A DNA stretch of 64,000 nucleotides from Halomonas gemina (GCF_023554995.1 NZ_JAMJPK010000002.1:372001-436000); one strand, 5' to 3'; shown: positions 1 to 12,372, counted from the stretch's first letter. Numbers and translations are program-made. Notes: generated from the letters alone by a model not told the origin.

Positions 1-1098
1 GCGGCCCTTGACCAGGCGGGTGCCGGCCTTGCCACGCTGCAGGCCGATCAGCTCGGCCAGCAGGAAGAGCCCGCCGGTGATCAGGGTGGTGTGCACCAGG
101 TAGTAGAGCAGGGCGGAGACGGCGGCCGGCGAGCCCATGCCGATGCCGGCCAGCAGGGTGCCCACCGAGACCAGCACCAGGTAGGCCACCAGCAGGCGCA
201 GGTCACGGGCGGCCAGCACGCCGACCCCGGCCGCCACCAGGGTGCCCAGCGACAGCCACCATACCCAGGCCTGCTCGAGGTCGGCCAGCGGCCCGGCTTG
301 CTCGCCGAAGACCAGCGAATAGACCCGCAGGATGGCGTAAATGCCGACCTTGGTCATGATGGCAAAGAGCGCCGCCACCGGCGCCGGGGCGGCGGCGTAG
401 GCCCGCGGCAGCCAGAAGTAGAGCGGCAGGATCGCGGCCTTCAGGCCGAACACCACCAGCAGCATCAGGCCGCCGGCGGTCACCAGCCCGGCCCGCTCGG
501 CGGGCAGCTCGCCGAGGCGCACCGCCATGTCGGCCATGTTGAGGGTGCCGGTGGCGCCATAGAGCACGCCCACCGCGATCAGGAACAGCGAGGAGCCGGC
601 CAGGTTGAGCACCACGTAGTAGACCCCGGCCTGGATGCGCGCCTTGCCGCCGCCGTGCAGCAGCAGGGCGTAGGAGGCGAGCAGCAGCACCTCGAAGAAC
701 ACGAAGAGGTTGAACAGGTCACCGGTGAGGAAGGCCCCGTTGATGCCCATCAGCTGCCACTGGAAGAGGCCGTGGAAGTTGCTGCCGCGCTCGTCGTCGC
801 CGGCACAGGCGAATACCACGGCGCCCAGGGCGAGTACGGCGGTGAGCAGCACCATCAGCGCCGAGAGGCGGTCGAGGACCAGCACGATGCCGAAGGGCGG
901 CTGCCAGCCGCCCAGCGCATAGTAGGTGACCTCGCCGCCGGCGGCACGCGCCACCAGGGCGATGCCGACCACCACCAGCAGGGCGGTGGCGACAACCCCG
1001 ATCAGGCGCTTGGCCCGGGTGGCCCCCTGGCGGCGATACAGCAGCAGGATGCCGGCCACCAGCGGCAGCACCACGGGCAGGACGATCAGATGCTGCAT
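1..1098 (-). CDS. mnhD: Mrp-type Na+/H+ antiporter subunit D, cluster 1 (3' end off the window)
   Basis: Membrane subunit of a multisubunit cation/proton antiporter, related to the proton-pumping NADH-quinone oxidoreductase subunits. The reading frame opens with MQHLIVLPVVLPLVAGILLL and stays open for 366 codons to the left edge, so about a quarter of a normal 500-residue MrpD is missing. Its ATG overlaps the stop of the upstream subunit C gene (TGATG), which fits translational coupling in one operon with A+B and C. Family assignment rests on gene order, hydrophobic character and similarity to the complete D subunit in cluster 2. It could be named mrpD or phaD equally well. Confidence 0.9.
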   Translation of the reverse strand, partial: MQHLIVLPVVLPLVAGILLLYRRQGATRAKRLIGVVATALLVVVGIALVARAAGGEVTYYALGGWQPPFGIVLVLDRLSALMVLLTAVLALGAVVFACAGDDERGSNFHGLFQWQLMGINGAFLTGDLFNLFVFFEVLLLASYALLLHGGGKARIQAGVYYVVLNLAGSSLFLIAVGVLYGATGTLNMADMAVRLGELPAERAGLVTAGGLMLLVVFGLKAAILPLYFWLPRAYAAAPAPVAALFAIMTKVGIYAILRVYSLVFGEQAGPLADLEQAWVWWLSLGTLVAAGVGVLAARDLRLLVAYLVLVSVGTLLAGIGMGSPAAVSALLYYLVHTTLITGGLFLLAELIGLQRGKAGTRLVKGR

Positions 1099-1441
1099 CA
1101 CGGGCGGCCCTCCCCGTCTTCATGGTTGCGGCCGTCGACATGGTCGTTGCCTGCCTCGCTGCGTGCGCGCATCGCCAGGATCACCACGAAGGCGGTCATG
1201 GCGAAGCCGATCACGATGGCGGTGAGCACCAGCGCCTGGGGCAGCGGGTCGGCATAGTCCGACGGCCCGTCGAGGATGGCGGCGCCGTCGGTGGTCAGCC
1301 CGCCCATGGAGAACAGGAAGAGGTTGACCGCATAGGAGAGCAGGGTGAGGCCGACCACCACCGGGAAGGTGCGGCCGCGCAATACCAGGTAGAGCCCGCA
1401 GGCGGTCAGCACGCCGGTAGTGATGGCGTAGAGGCTTTCCA

Positions 1442-1442
<1 letters not shown>
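1098..1442 (-). CDS. mnhC: Mrp-type Na+/H+ antiporter subunit C, cluster 1
   Basis: Small NuoK-like membrane subunit of the Mrp antiporter, 114 residues, the usual family size. It begins MESLYAITTGVLTACGLYLV, has three predicted membrane helices, and carries the [16 protein letters not shown] block that is conserved in MrpC (the cluster 2 copy has [16 protein letters not shown]). The start is chosen because the ATG overlaps the stop of the A+B gene by one base (TGATG); longer upstream extensions read through the A+B gene in another frame. It lies between A+B and D in a tightly packed minus-strand operon. Confidence 0.93.
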
Positions 1443-4276
<2,834 letters not shown>

Positions 4277-4536
4277 CGATCGGTCATCCTGCGCGGGTCC
4301 GGAAACGGGGAGGGCATAGCGTGCCCGTGGGACAGGATGATGCAAGCGACATGCCGTCGCACCCTGTCCCTGGGTTGGATCGCCCCCCATGGCATGGCTC
4401 CTTTCCACTCTAACGCAAAGGGAACTCGCTCGCTGCCTCCTTGCCTTTCAACATCTTGTCTCTATAGAGTTGACTGTCCGAACCGGCGGGGCGGCGACGC
4501 TGCCGCAAACGCCGTCACGACAGGGGAGGGCGCCTG
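4277..4536. promoter_or_regulatory. Divergent intergenic region between the two Mrp clusters
   Basis: This 260-bp gap separates the start codons of the two antiporter operons, so it must carry promoters in both directions. It holds a 10-bp palindrome, CTCTATAGAG, at 4460-4469, directly followed by a TTGACT hexamer at 4470. I could not find a convincing -35/-10 pair at 16-18 bp spacing on either strand. A ribosome site GGGAGGG lies just before the plus-strand start. Regulation by sodium, pH or salt is plausible but not shown by sequence. Confidence 0.4.
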
Positions 4537-6879
4537 ATGCAACTTGCCGTGCTGGGAGGCTTCGTGGTGGCGGGGCTGGCCCCGCTGCTGCATCACTGGT
4601 TCGGGGCCCGTACGCCGCTGGTGATGGCCCTGCTGCCCGCCTCCCTGGCGGCCTGGCTGCTCGGCCAGTGGCCAGCGGTCGCCTCCGGCGAGGTCCTGCT
4701 GCTGGAGTGGGCATGGGTGCCGGGGCTCGATATCACCCTGACCTTCCTGATCGATGGCCTGGCGTGGCTGTTCGCCATGCTGATCACGGTGATCGGCGCC
4801 CTAGTGCTGGTCTACTCCGGTGAGTACCTGCGCGGCCACCGCGACCTGCCGCGCTTCCTGGTGGTGATCACCGCCTTCATGATGTCGATGCTCGGCCTGG
4901 TGCTGGCCGACAACCTGGTCACGCTCTTCGTGTTCTGGGAGTTGACCAGCATCACCTCCTACCTGCTGATCGGCTTCAACCACACCGACCTCGCCGCCCG
5001 CAAGGCGGCCCTCCAGGGGCTCTTCGTCACCGTGGGCGGCGGTCTGGCGCTGCTCGCCGGGTTCAGCATGCTCGCGGTGGCCGGCGACAGCTGGTCGCTG
5101 GCCGAGCTCACCGGCCGCGGCGAGCTGCTGCGCGAGCATGCGCTCTACACGCCGCTGCTGGTGTGCGTGCTGCTGGGTGCCTTCACCAAGTCGGCCCAGT
5201 TCCCCTTCCACTTCTGGCTGCCCAACGCCATGGCGGCCCCCACGCCGGTCTCGGCCTACCTGCACTCGGCGACCATGGTCAAGGCGGGAGTCTACCTGCT
5301 CGCCCGGCTGCATCCCGCCCTGGGCGGCACCGACGGCTGGATGATCACCCTCTCGCTGGTCGGGGCGCTGACCATGGCCACCGGCGCCTTCCTGGCGATC
5401 CAGCACACCAACGTCAAGAAGCTGCTGGCCTACTCCACGGTGATGGCGTTGGGCACGCTGACCATGCTGCTGGGCATCGGCACCGAGGGGGCGATGGTCG
5501 CCTTTGTGGCCTTCCTGCTCGCCCACTCGCTCTACAAGGGGGCACTGTTCATGGTGGCCGGCATCCTCGACCACGAGACCGGTACCAAGGACGTCACCGC
5601 CATGGGGGGGCTGCGCCGGGTGATGCCGCTCACCGCCGTGGTGGCCGGGCTCGCCGCCCTGTCGCTGGCCGGGCTGCCGCCCCTGCTGGGCTTCGTGGGC
5701 AAGGAGTTGATGTTCGAGTCGGTGCTCGAGGCCTCCGCCTGGCGCCCGCTGATCCTGCTGCTCGCCTTCATGGCGGCCTTCCTGACCCTGGCCGTGGCGG
5801 CCATCGTCGCCCTGCGTCCCTTCTTCGGCGCGCCCCGCGAGACTCCCAGGGCGCCCCATGAGGCGCCCCATGCCATGCTCGCGGGGCCCGCCCTGCTGGC
5901 GGTGCTGTCGCTGTCGTTCGGCCTGGCGCCGGGCCTGCTCGACCCCCTGGTGGGTGCCACCGTGGCGGGCATCGGGGTGGGGGCCAGGGAGAGCCACGGC
6001 GCGGTGCACCTGGCGCTCTGGCACGGGGTCAACCTGCCCCTGTTGCTGTCACTGGCGAGCCTGCTGCTGGGCCTGCTGGCCTACCGTCACTGGGACCGCC
6101 TGCGGGCGCTCCTGGCCCGCCTCGAACCGCTCATGGCCCGCGGCCCCGAGGCCGGTTACGAGGCGCTGATGGCCGGCATGGTGGCCGTCGCCGGCTGGCA
6201 GACCCGCATGCTGCAGAACGGGCAACTCCGCAACTACCTGGTGATGACCCTGCTGGTGCTGGTGGGCCTGGTCGGTCATGCCCTCTTCTTCCGCCACACC
6301 CTCGCGCTCGACTTCTCCCTGGCGGTCTACCTCCATGAGGCCGTGGTCGCCGGCCTGATGGTCGCCGGGGCCCTGGCAGCCTGCGTGATGCGCTCGCGGC
6401 TGGCGGCGGTGGCGGCACTGGGCATCATGGGCTTCTCCATCGCCCTGACCTTCGTGCTGTTCAGTGCCCCGGACCTGGCGATCACCCAGCTGCTGGTGGA
6501 GACCCTGACGGTGATCCTGCTGGTGCTGGTGCTGTTCCGCCTGCCACGCTTCGCCACCCTCTCCACGCCCATCGAGCGGCTGCGCGACCTCGCGGTGGCG
6601 AGCCTCACCGGCGGCCTGATCACCCTGCTGATGCTCTCGGTGCTCGCCGGTGAGCGGCTGCCGCGGATCTCGGACTACATGGTGGAGAACAGCCAGCCGC
6701 TGGGCCATGGCCACAACATCGTCAACGTCATCCTGGTCGATTTCCGGGCGCTGGATACCCTGGGCGAGATGTTCGTGCTGGCGCTGGCGGCCATCGGCGT
6801 CTATGCCATGCTGCGCTTCCATGCCGAGGCGTACGATGCCCGGCGCCATGCGACGCCGCCGGAGAGAGACGATGGTTAG
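4537..6879 (+). CDS. mnhA: Mrp-type Na+/H+ antiporter subunit A, cluster 2
   Basis: NuoL-like largest subunit of a second Mrp antiporter, 780 residues, not fused to B, which is the layout seen in Bacillus and Staphylococcus. The motif VFWELTS puts the conserved glutamate at E135, and [12 protein letters not shown] puts the conserved lysine at K218. The C-terminal third contains the MrpA-specific block with [20 protein letters not shown], which also occurs in the cluster 1 protein. A GGGAGGG ribosome site precedes the ATG. The 3' end overlaps the subunit B start by 8 bp. It probably exchanges cytoplasmic Na+ for external H+ as part of the seven-subunit complex. Confidence 0.95.
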   Translation: MQLAVLGGFVVAGLAPLLHHWFGARTPLVMALLPASLAAWLLGQWPAVASGEVLLLEWAWVPGLDITLTFLIDGLAWLFAMLITVIGALVLVYSGEYLRGHRDLPRFLVVITAFMMSMLGLVLADNLVTLFVFWELTSITSYLLIGFNHTDLAARKAALQGLFVTVGGGLALLAGFSMLAVAGDSWSLAELTGRGELLREHALYTPLLVCVLLGAFTKSAQFPFHFWLPNAMAAPTPVSAYLHSATMVKAGVYLLARLHPALGGTDGWMITLSLVGALTMATGAFLAIQHTNVKKLLAYSTVMALGTLTMLLGIGTEGAMVAFVAFLLAHSLYKGALFMVAGILDHETGTKDVTAMGGLRRVMPLTAVVAGLAALSLAGLPPLLGFVGKELMFESVLEASAWRPLILLLAFMAAFLTLAVAAIVALRPFFGAPRETPRAPHEAPHAMLAGPALLAVLSLSFGLAPGLLDPLVGATVAGIGVGARESHGAVHLALWHGVNLPLLLSLASLLLGLLAYRHWDRLRALLARLEPLMARGPEAGYEALMAGMVAVAGWQTRMLQNGQLRNYLVMTLLVLVGLVGHALFFRHTLALDFSLAVYLHEAVVAGLMVAGALAACVMRSRLAAVAALGIMGFSIALTFVLFSAPDLAITQLLVETLTVILLVLVLFRLPRFATLSTPIERLRDLAVASLTGGLITLLMLSVLAGERLPRISDYMVENSQPLGHGHNIVNVILVDFRALDTLGEMFVLALAAIGVYAMLRFHAEAYDARRHATPPERDDG

Positions 6880-7306
6880 ATCGGGCACCCTGATCCTCAA
6901 TGCCGCGGCGCGCCTGCTGCTGCCGCTGCAGCTGCTCTTCTCGTTGTTCCTGCTGCTGCGCGGGCACGACGAGCCGGGGGGCGGCTTCATCGCCGGCCTG
7001 GTGGCGGCGGGGGGCTTTGCGCTCTATCTGTTTGCCCTGGGGCGGCGCGCCCTGAGTGAGATGCTCAAGGTCTCGCCCCGCGATCTGGTCGCCATCGGGC
7101 TGCTGCTCGGGGTGGTCTCGATGCTGCCCGCCTGGTGGGTCGGCGAGCCCTTCTTCACCGCCCAGTGGTGGACGATCCCGGTCATCGACTTCAAGGCCTC
7201 GACGCCGCTGATCTTCGACATCGGCGTCTACCTGGTGGTGGTGGGCTCGGTGCTCACGGCGATCACCGCGCTGGTCAAGACCGATCAGGAAGACGACGCA
7301 CGCTAA
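6872..7306 (+). CDS. mnhB: Mrp-type Na+/H+ antiporter subunit B, cluster 2
   Basis: MrpB membrane subunit of 144 residues. It begins [20 protein letters not shown] and has four predicted membrane helices, with the family block [20 protein letters not shown] near residue 33. The ATG lies inside the end of the subunit A gene (8-bp overlap), and the next gene starts 9 bp after the stop. The same block is fused to the end of the A subunit in cluster 1, so the two clusters represent the two known arrangements of these subunits. Confidence 0.94.
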   Translation: MVRSGTLILNAAARLLLPLQLLFSLFLLLRGHDEPGGGFIAGLVAAGGFALYLFALGRRALSEMLKVSPRDLVAIGLLLGVVSMLPAWWVGEPFFTAQWWTIPVIDFKASTPLIFDIGVYLVVVGSVLTAITALVKTDQEDDAR

Positions 7307-7315
7307 GGAGGCTCC

Positions 7316-7663
7316 ATGGAACCCTTGATGGCCATCACCATCGGCATCCTGTTCGCCGCCGCCATCTACATGATGCTGCGCCGCTCCATCGTCAAGCTGG
7401 TGATCGGGCTGATGCTGCTCTCCAATGCCGCCAACCTGCTGATCTTCGCCACGGCCGGCATGGTGCGCGGCGCACCGCCGCTGGTCCCGCAGGGGCTGAC
7501 GGCGCCCGAGGGCGCGGTGGCCGACCCGCTGCCCCAGGCGCTGGTGCTCACCGCCATCGTCATCGCCTTCGGGGTGCTGTCGTTCGCCGTGGTGCTGGTG
7601 CGCCGCGCCTGGGAGATCGTGCGTGCCGATGACCTGGACAAGATGAAGGATACCGACACGTGA
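7316..7663 (+). CDS. mnhC: Mrp-type Na+/H+ antiporter subunit C, cluster 2
   Basis: NuoK-like MrpC subunit, 115 residues with three membrane helices. It starts [20 protein letters not shown] and includes [20 protein letters not shown], conserved in the family and close to the cluster 1 copy. An AAGGAGG ribosome site sits a few bases before the ATG. The stop overlaps the GTG start of the D subunit. The last ten residues are charged and probably cytoplasmic. Confidence 0.94.
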   Translation: MEPLMAITIGILFAAAIYMMLRRSIVKLVIGLMLLSNAANLLIFATAGMVRGAPPLVPQGLTAPEGAVADPLPQALVLTAIVIAFGVLSFAVVLVRRAWEIVRADDLDKMKDTDT

Positions 7664-9177
7664 CCCCCCAGATCGCGCTGCCCATCATCATCCCGCTGCT
7701 GGCGGGGGCCGTGTCGCTGGTGTTCTGGCGCTCCCGGAGCATGCAGCGCTTCGTTGCCGTGGCTGGTACCGCTGGCCTGCTGCTGACCAGCCTGTGGCTG
7801 CTGGCCACGGTCAACCGTGACGGCATCCTGGTGATGCACATGGGCGGCTGGCCGGCGCCCTTCGGCATCAGCCTGGTGGCCGACCTGCTGGGGGCTATCA
7901 TGGTCGTGCTCACCGGCATCATCGGCTTCGCCGTGGCGCTCTTCTCGCTGGCCACGGTGGGGCGCGGCCACGAGGCCTACGGCTACTTCCCGCTGATGCA
8001 CCTGCTGCTGGCCGGGGTCGCCGGGGCCTTCCTCACCGGCGACATCTTCAACCTCTACGTCTGGTTCGAGGTGATGCTGGTGGCCTCCTTCGCGCTGCTG
8101 ATCCTCGGCAGCGAGAAGGCGCAGATGGAGGGGGCGATCAAGTACGTGACCCTCAACCTGGTCTCCTCGGTGATCTTCCTGGTCGCGGTGGGGCTGCTCT
8201 ACGGCATGGTGGGCACGCTCAACATGGCCGACATCGCCCGTCGCCTGGCGACCCTGGAGGATGACGGCATGGTCGACGTGCTGGCGATGATGTTCATGGT
8301 GGCCTTCGGCATCAAGGCGGCGGCCTTCCCGCTGTTCTTCTGGCTGCCGGCCTCTTACCATACCCCGCCGGTGGCCGTCTCGGCGCTGTTCGCCGGCCTG
8401 CTGACCAAGGTCGGGGTCTATGCGCTGTTCCGGGTCTTCACGCTGATCTTCCACCAGAGCCCGGGCTATACCCACGAGATCCTGCTATGGGGGGCGGGAT
8501 TCACCATGCTCTCCGGGGTGCTGGGGGCGGCGGCGCAGTTCGAGTTCCGGCGCATCCTGTCGTTCCACATCGTTAGCCAGATCGGCTACATGATCCTTGG
8601 CCTGGCGCTGTTCACCCCCTTGGCGATCATCGGCGGGGTCTTCTACATCATTCATCACATCATCGTGAAGACGAACCTCTTCCTGGTCAGCGGCATCGTC
8701 CATCGGTTGCGCGGCACCTACCAGCTGAAGTCGCTGGGTGGCTTCTATCGCAGCCACCCCTGGCTGGCCATCCTGTTCCTGATCCCGGCGCTGTCGCTGG
8801 CCGGCATGCCGCCGCTGTCCGGCTTCTTCGCCAAGTTCATCGTGATCCGCGCCGGCATCGAGGCCGAGGCCTACGGGGTGACCTTCATCGCCCTGCTGGT
8901 GGGGCTGCTCACCCTCTACTCGATGATCAAGATCTGGGCCGAGGTGTTCTGGAAGTCGACGCCGCCGGAGGGCGACGTCGACCCCTATCCGGCGGTCGAG
9001 CCCCGCGAGATGTGGCTGATGTCGGCGCCGGTGGTCGGCCTGGCGCTATGCACCCTGTTCATCGGCCTCAATGCCGAGCCCATCTACGCCCTGGCCGAGG
9101 CCTCGGCCGGCCAGCTGCTGGCGCCCGAGCGCTACATCGAGGCCGTGCTCGGCGAGGCGCAGGAGGTGATGCCATGA
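7660..9177 (+). CDS. mnhD: Mrp-type Na+/H+ antiporter subunit D, cluster 2
   Basis: NuoN-like MrpD subunit of 505 residues, the usual length. The motif [10 protein letters not shown] gives the conserved glutamate E137, and [18 protein letters not shown] gives the conserved lysine K219; both positions are needed for antiport in characterised MrpD proteins. The gene starts with GTG, overlapping the subunit C stop (GTGA), and its own stop overlaps the ATG of subunit E (ATGA). About 14 membrane helices are evident from the hydrophobic pattern. Confidence 0.95.
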   Translation: MTPQIALPIIIPLLAGAVSLVFWRSRSMQRFVAVAGTAGLLLTSLWLLATVNRDGILVMHMGGWPAPFGISLVADLLGAIMVVLTGIIGFAVALFSLATVGRGHEAYGYFPLMHLLLAGVAGAFLTGDIFNLYVWFEVMLVASFALLILGSEKAQMEGAIKYVTLNLVSSVIFLVAVGLLYGMVGTLNMADIARRLATLEDDGMVDVLAMMFMVAFGIKAAAFPLFFWLPASYHTPPVAVSALFAGLLTKVGVYALFRVFTLIFHQSPGYTHEILLWGAGFTMLSGVLGAAAQFEFRRILSFHIVSQIGYMILGLALFTPLAIIGGVFYIIHHIIVKTNLFLVSGIVHRLRGTYQLKSLGGFYRSHPWLAILFLIPALSLAGMPPLSGFFAKFIVIRAGIEAEAYGVTFIALLVGLLTLYSMIKIWAEVFWKSTPPEGDVDPYPAVEPREMWLMSAPVVGLALCTLFIGLNAEPIYALAEASAGQLLAPERYIEAVLGEAQEVMP

Positions 9178-9647
9178 TCGGAGCCGCCTGGAACCTGCTG
9201 CTGGGCTTCGCCTGGATCGTGCTCACCGGCGACTTCAGCGGCCGCAACCTGCTCGCCGGGCTGCTCTTCGGCTACCTGGTGCTGGCACTGATCCAGCCCC
9301 AGGTGCCGGCGCTGGCCGGGCATGCCCAGCGGCTGCCGCGGCTGATCCGCTTCGTCGGCTTCTTCCTCAAGGAACTGGTGATGGCCAACCTCAAGGTCTC
9401 CTACGACATCGTCACTCCGCCCTGGTACATGAAACCGGGGGTGATCGCCATGCCCCTGAAGGCCAGCACCGAGTTCGAGATCGCCTTCGTCGCCAACCTG
9501 ATCTCGCTGACGCCGGGGACCCTGAGCCTGGATGTCTCCGACGACCGCCGCGTGCTCTACATCCATGCCATGTTCCTGGACGACGAGCCGGAACTCAGGC
9601 GCAGCCTGGCGGAGCTGGAGCGCCGGGCGCTGGAGCTGTTCCACTAG
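9174..9647 (+). CDS. mnhE: Mrp-type Na+/H+ antiporter subunit E, cluster 2
   Basis: MrpE subunit of 157 residues. Two N-terminal hydrophobic helices are followed by a soluble region with [20 protein letters not shown], a block that is strongly conserved in MrpE. The ATG overlaps the stop of subunit D by four bases, which fixes the start; an upstream in-frame start would lie inside the D gene. MrpE has no NADH-dehydrogenase counterpart and is needed for assembly or full activity in studied systems. Confidence 0.93.
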   Translation: MIGAAWNLLLGFAWIVLTGDFSGRNLLAGLLFGYLVLALIQPQVPALAGHAQRLPRLIRFVGFFLKELVMANLKVSYDIVTPPWYMKPGVIAMPLKASTEFEIAFVANLISLTPGTLSLDVSDDRRVLYIHAMFLDDEPELRRSLAELERRALELFH

Positions 9648-9664
9648 TGAAAGGAGGTGATCCC

Positions 9665-9934
9665 GTGTCGAACGTGATCCTGCTGAGCCTGGCGGTGATG
9701 GCCCTGGCGCTGTGCCTGGCCTTCGTTCGCCTGTTCCGCGGTCCCAGCCTGCCGGACCGGGTGGTGGCCCTGGAGCTCTTCTCGTCGATCCTCGTCGGCA
9801 TCATCGGGGTGGTCGCCATCGCCACCGACGTGCCGAGCCTGCTCGACGTGGCCATCGTCATGGCGCTGATGGCGTTCATGGCCGCCATCGGCTTCGCCCG
9901 CTTCCTGGAACGCGGGGGGCCCCGGGATGATTGA
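9665..9934 (+). CDS. mnhF: Mrp-type Na+/H+ antiporter subunit F, cluster 2
   Basis: MrpF subunit, 89 residues, three membrane helices, starting MSNVILLSLAVMALALCLAF. I choose the GTG at 9665 because an almost ideal Shine-Dalgarno run, AAAGGAGGTGAT, ends four bases before it. An earlier in-frame GTG at 9647 would place that ribosome site inside the coding sequence. The block FRGPSLPDRVVALELFSS is typical of the family. The end overlaps subunit G by 8 bp. Confidence 0.92.
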   Translation: MSNVILLSLAVMALALCLAFVRLFRGPSLPDRVVALELFSSILVGIIGVVAIATDVPSLLDVAIVMALMAFMAAIGFARFLERGGPRDD

Positions 9935-10331
9935 GCTCCTCAAGAGCGGGCTGATACTGGCCGGGGCGATCTTCATGTTCCTGGCGGCGCTGGGAGTGGT
10001 GCGCCTGCCCGACCTGCTGACCCGCATGCATGCTACCACCAAGGCCGCGACCCTGGGGGCCACCCTGATCATGCTGGCGGTGGCCCTGCACTTCGCCCAG
10101 GTGGCGGTGGTGGCGCGGGCCTTCGGCGTGATCCTCTTCATCATGATGACCGCCCCGGTGGCCGCCCATGTGATCGGCCGTGCCGGCTACTTCGTCGGTT
10201 CCCGGCTCTGGGGGGGCACCGTCAAGGATGAGCTCAAGCCGAACTACGACCCCCTGACCCACGAGCTGAAGAGCGGGATGGAGACCGAGCGCAACGCACG
10301 CCGTGACTCCGGGGGGGCGGACGGCGCCTGA
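9927..10331 (+). CDS. mnhG: Mrp-type Na+/H+ antiporter subunit G, cluster 2
   Basis: MrpG subunit, 134 residues, last gene of the cluster 2 operon. Three membrane helices are followed by a charged cytoplasmic tail. The block GVVRLPDLLTRMHATTKAAT is diagnostic of the family. It starts within the subunit F gene (8-bp overlap) and is followed by a GC-rich hairpin that probably ends the operon. No F or G partner for the minus-strand cluster is visible, as that operon continues off the left edge. Confidence 0.94.
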   Translation: MIELLKSGLILAGAIFMFLAALGVVRLPDLLTRMHATTKAATLGATLIMLAVALHFAQVAVVARAFGVILFIMMTAPVAAHVIGRAGYFVGSRLWGGTVKDELKPNYDPLTHELKSGMETERNARRDSGGADGA

Positions 10332-10358
10332 GTCGGGTCTGTCAGGGTCTGTCATCGC

Positions 10359-10383
10359 GGGGCCGCCTTCGGGCGGCCCCTCT
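10359..10383 (+). terminator. Probable terminator of Mrp cluster 2
   Basis: A 9-bp perfect GC stem (10359-10367 with 10372-10380) around a TTCG tetraloop lies 28 bp after the subunit G stop. The following bases (TCTCGTT) make only a weak T-tract, so termination may be partial. Confidence 0.65.
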
Positions 10384-10410
10384 CGTTGGATGCCCTGGGG
10401 TGGCAGTAGA

Positions 10411-10456
10411 CGATATTTATTTGTACAAATACTGTACTATAAATTTATATTGTCTA
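10411..10456 (+). promoter_or_regulatory. AT-rich promoter/operator of the DUF2256-cryptochrome operon
   Basis: A sharply AT-rich stretch in GC-rich DNA. It contains a 14-bp perfect palindrome, TATTTGTACAAATA, at 10418-10431. A TTGTAC hexamer (10421-10426) is followed after 19 bp by TATATT (10446-10451), the long spacing typical of MerR-family promoters; TTTATA at 10444 gives a 17-bp alternative. Also visible is TGTACT, 12 bp, TGTCTA (10433-10456), which resembles the T(G/A)TACA-N12-TGTA(C/T)A sites I recall for LitR-type light regulators, with mismatches. The regulator is inferred, not shown. Confidence 0.55.
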
Positions 10457-10472
10457 TCTTTTGAGGCTCCCC

Positions 10473-10625
10473 ATGCACCGCAAGCCGCATCTTCCGCACA
10501 AGGCCTGCGCGCATTGCGCGCGCCCCTTCGCCTGGCGACGCAAGTGGGCGCGCTGCTGGGAGGACGTTCGCCACTGCAGCGAACGCTGCCGCCGCGAATC
10601 AAGACGCCGGGAGAGCGCACTATGA
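10473..10625 (+). CDS. DUF2256 small Cys-motif protein
   Basis: A 50-residue, very basic protein too short for most gene finders. It starts MHRKPHLPHKACAHC and carries CAHC (C12, C15), then a Trp/Arg-rich segment, then CSERC (C35, C39), a likely zinc-ribbon arrangement. The pattern of RPFAWRRKWA followed by CSERC matches DUF2256, whose function is unknown but whose genes are often found beside cryptochrome or photolyase genes. The stop overlaps the cryptochrome ATG (ATGA), which argues for coupled translation and a functional link. Confidence 0.88.
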   Translation: MHRKPHLPHKACAHCARPFAWRRKWARCWEDVRHCSERCRRESRRRESAL

Positions 10626-11920
10626 GCCGGATGCTGGTATGGCTGCGCAACGATCTGCGCCTGGCCGACAACCCCCTGTTCCACTTCGCGACGCCGCCTG
10701 AATCGCTGCTTTGCGTCTATGTGCTGGACGAGGCCTGGCTGACCCCCTTGCCGCGACTGGGGGCGTCGCGTGTCGGGCCGGCGCGCCTGCAGTTCCTCTG
10801 GCAGAGCCTGATCGAGCTGCGCGGCGAACTGCTCAAGCGCGGCAGTGACCTGCTGGTGCGTATCGGTGACCCTGTCGATGCGGTAGCGGAACTGGTCGTC
10901 GGGCATGATATCGATGAAGTTCGGGTGCGCGCCGATGCTGGCTGGGAAGAGCAGCAGGCCACCGCGCAACTGGCCGAACGGCTGGGCGATGCCGTGATAC
11001 TGTCCCGCCAGGACGCCGGCACGCTGCTCGATGAGGCCTCTCTGCCCATGGCGGTGGACGACCTGCCCGCCAGCTTCTCGGCGTTTCGTCGCAAGGTGGA
11101 ACAGGACTGGTCGGTCCCCGGCGCGGTCCCTGCGCCGGTGACCCTGCCCAACTGGCCTGCGGGTGCCCCGCGCGGCTTCCCGCCGCTGGACAAGGTCTGC
11201 GAGCGGGCGGCCGCCTGGGCCCCGGACCCGCGTGGCGGCTTTGCCTTTACCGGCGGCGAGGCGGCGGGATGGTCGCGGCTCGATCACTATCTGTGGGAGA
11301 GCGGCGCCGTGGCGCGCTACAAGCAGACCCGCAACGTTTTGGCCGGTGCCGATTTCTCCACCCGGCTCTCGCCCTGGCTTTCCCAGGGCTGTCTCTCGGC
11401 GCGCCAGGTGCATGATGCGGTGCGCGCCTGGGAGGCCCGTCACGGCGCCAACGACTCGAGCTACTGGCTGGTCTTAGAGCTGCTGTGGCGCGACTACTTC
11501 CACTGGGCGGCGCGGCAGGAGGGCGCCTCACTGTTCGGCGGGCGTGAGCTTCCGGTACCCAGCGACGACTTTCGCGCCTGGTGCGATGGGCGTACCGGCG
11601 TTCCCTTCGTGGATGCCGCCATGCGCGAACTGGCCGCCACCGGCTGGCTTTCGAACCGGGCGCGCCAGAACGCGGCAAGCTACCTGGTGCGCGATCTCGG
11701 CGGTGACTGGCGTCTGGGCGCGGCCTGGTTCGAGCACTGCCTGATCGACCACGACGTGGCCAGCAACTGGGGGAACTGGCGTTACCTGGCCGGGGTGGGG
11801 CGCGACACCCGTCCGCGTGCCCTGGACGTCCACGACCAGGCCGGCCACTACGACCCAGATGGCAGCTATGCGGCGCTCTGGCAGGTGCCTGGCGTCTCCG
11901 CCCACGGGGAGGAGACGTGA
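10622..11920 (+). CDS. DASH-family cryptochrome / photolyase
   Basis: A 432-residue flavoprotein, predicted blue-light photoreceptor or single-strand-DNA cyclobutane pyrimidine dimer photolyase. The N-terminal Rossmann-like part starts MSRMLVWLRNDLRLADNPLF. The FAD domain shows ARYKQTRNVLAGADFSTRLS (231-250), WLVLELLWRDYFHW (282-295), GVPFVDAAMREL (326-337), and the flavin-pocket block DHDVASNWGNWRYLAGVG (376-393). These blocks fit DASH cryptochromes better than class I photolyases. The DUF2256 gene overlaps upstream and a DUF3429 gene overlaps downstream (TGATG). The AT-rich control region before the operon suggests light or stress control. Confidence 0.92.
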   Translation: MSRMLVWLRNDLRLADNPLFHFATPPESLLCVYVLDEAWLTPLPRLGASRVGPARLQFLWQSLIELRGELLKRGSDLLVRIGDPVDAVAELVVGHDIDEVRVRADAGWEEQQATAQLAERLGDAVILSRQDAGTLLDEASLPMAVDDLPASFSAFRRKVEQDWSVPGAVPAPVTLPNWPAGAPRGFPPLDKVCERAAAWAPDPRGGFAFTGGEAAGWSRLDHYLWESGAVARYKQTRNVLAGADFSTRLSPWLSQGCLSARQVHDAVRAWEARHGANDSSYWLVLELLWRDYFHWAARQEGASLFGGRELPVPSDDFRAWCDGRTGVPFVDAAMRELAATGWLSNRARQNAASYLVRDLGGDWRLGAAWFEHCLIDHDVASNWGNWRYLAGVGRDTRPRALDVHDQAGHYDPDGSYAALWQVPGVSAHGEET

Positions 11921-12372
11921 TGCGTGCCTCGATCCCAGCCCTTGCGCTGTGGCTCGGCCTGGCCGGCCTGCTGCCCTTCCTGGCGAGCGCGGCGGCGGCA
12001 TGGCTGGCGCCGGTCGCCTGGCAGGCCGTTGCTGTTCGGGCCTTCCTGGGCTACAGCGCGGTGATCCTCTCCTTCCTCGGCGGGGTGCAATGGGGCGTGG
12101 CGATGTGCCGGGAGCGCCCCGGGGAGGCCCCCTTCCGGCGGCGCATGCTGCTCGCCATGGTGCCGAGCCTGGTCGCCTGGCCGGCGCTGCTGCTCCACCC
12201 GTTCACCGGCGCCTGGGTACTGGCTATCGGCTTCGTGCTGGTCCGCCTCCATGAGCTCTCGCGGGAGGGCGGGGCGCGGCTGCCCGACTGGTACCACTCC
12301 CTGCGCATGCCCCTGACCCTGGTCGTGCTGGCCTGCCACGCGCTGCTGATCTGGCGGCTCTGGGGAAGCTGA
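11920..12372 (+). CDS. DUF3429 membrane protein
   Basis: A 150-residue protein with four or five membrane helices. The sequence FLGYSAVILSFLGGVQWGVA is typical of DUF3429, a family without an assigned function. The ATG overlaps the stop of the cryptochrome gene by one base, so it is the third member of a coupled operon. An alternative GTG start three bases earlier would add one residue. Whether it shares the light-related role of its neighbours is inference only. Confidence 0.85.
   Translation: MRASIPALALWLGLAGLLPFLASAAAAWLAPVAWQAVAVRAFLGYSAVILSFLGGVQWGVAMCRERPGEAPFRRRMLLAMVPSLVAWPALLLHPFTGAWVLAIGFVLVRLHELSREGGARLPDWYHSLRMPLTLVVLACHALLIWRLWGS

Noticed and set aside
91..1257. 388-codon plus-strand frame over the antiporter D and C genes
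   Set aside because: His/Gln/Gly-rich shadow of the minus-strand genes; the minus-strand D frame is convincing and membrane-like.
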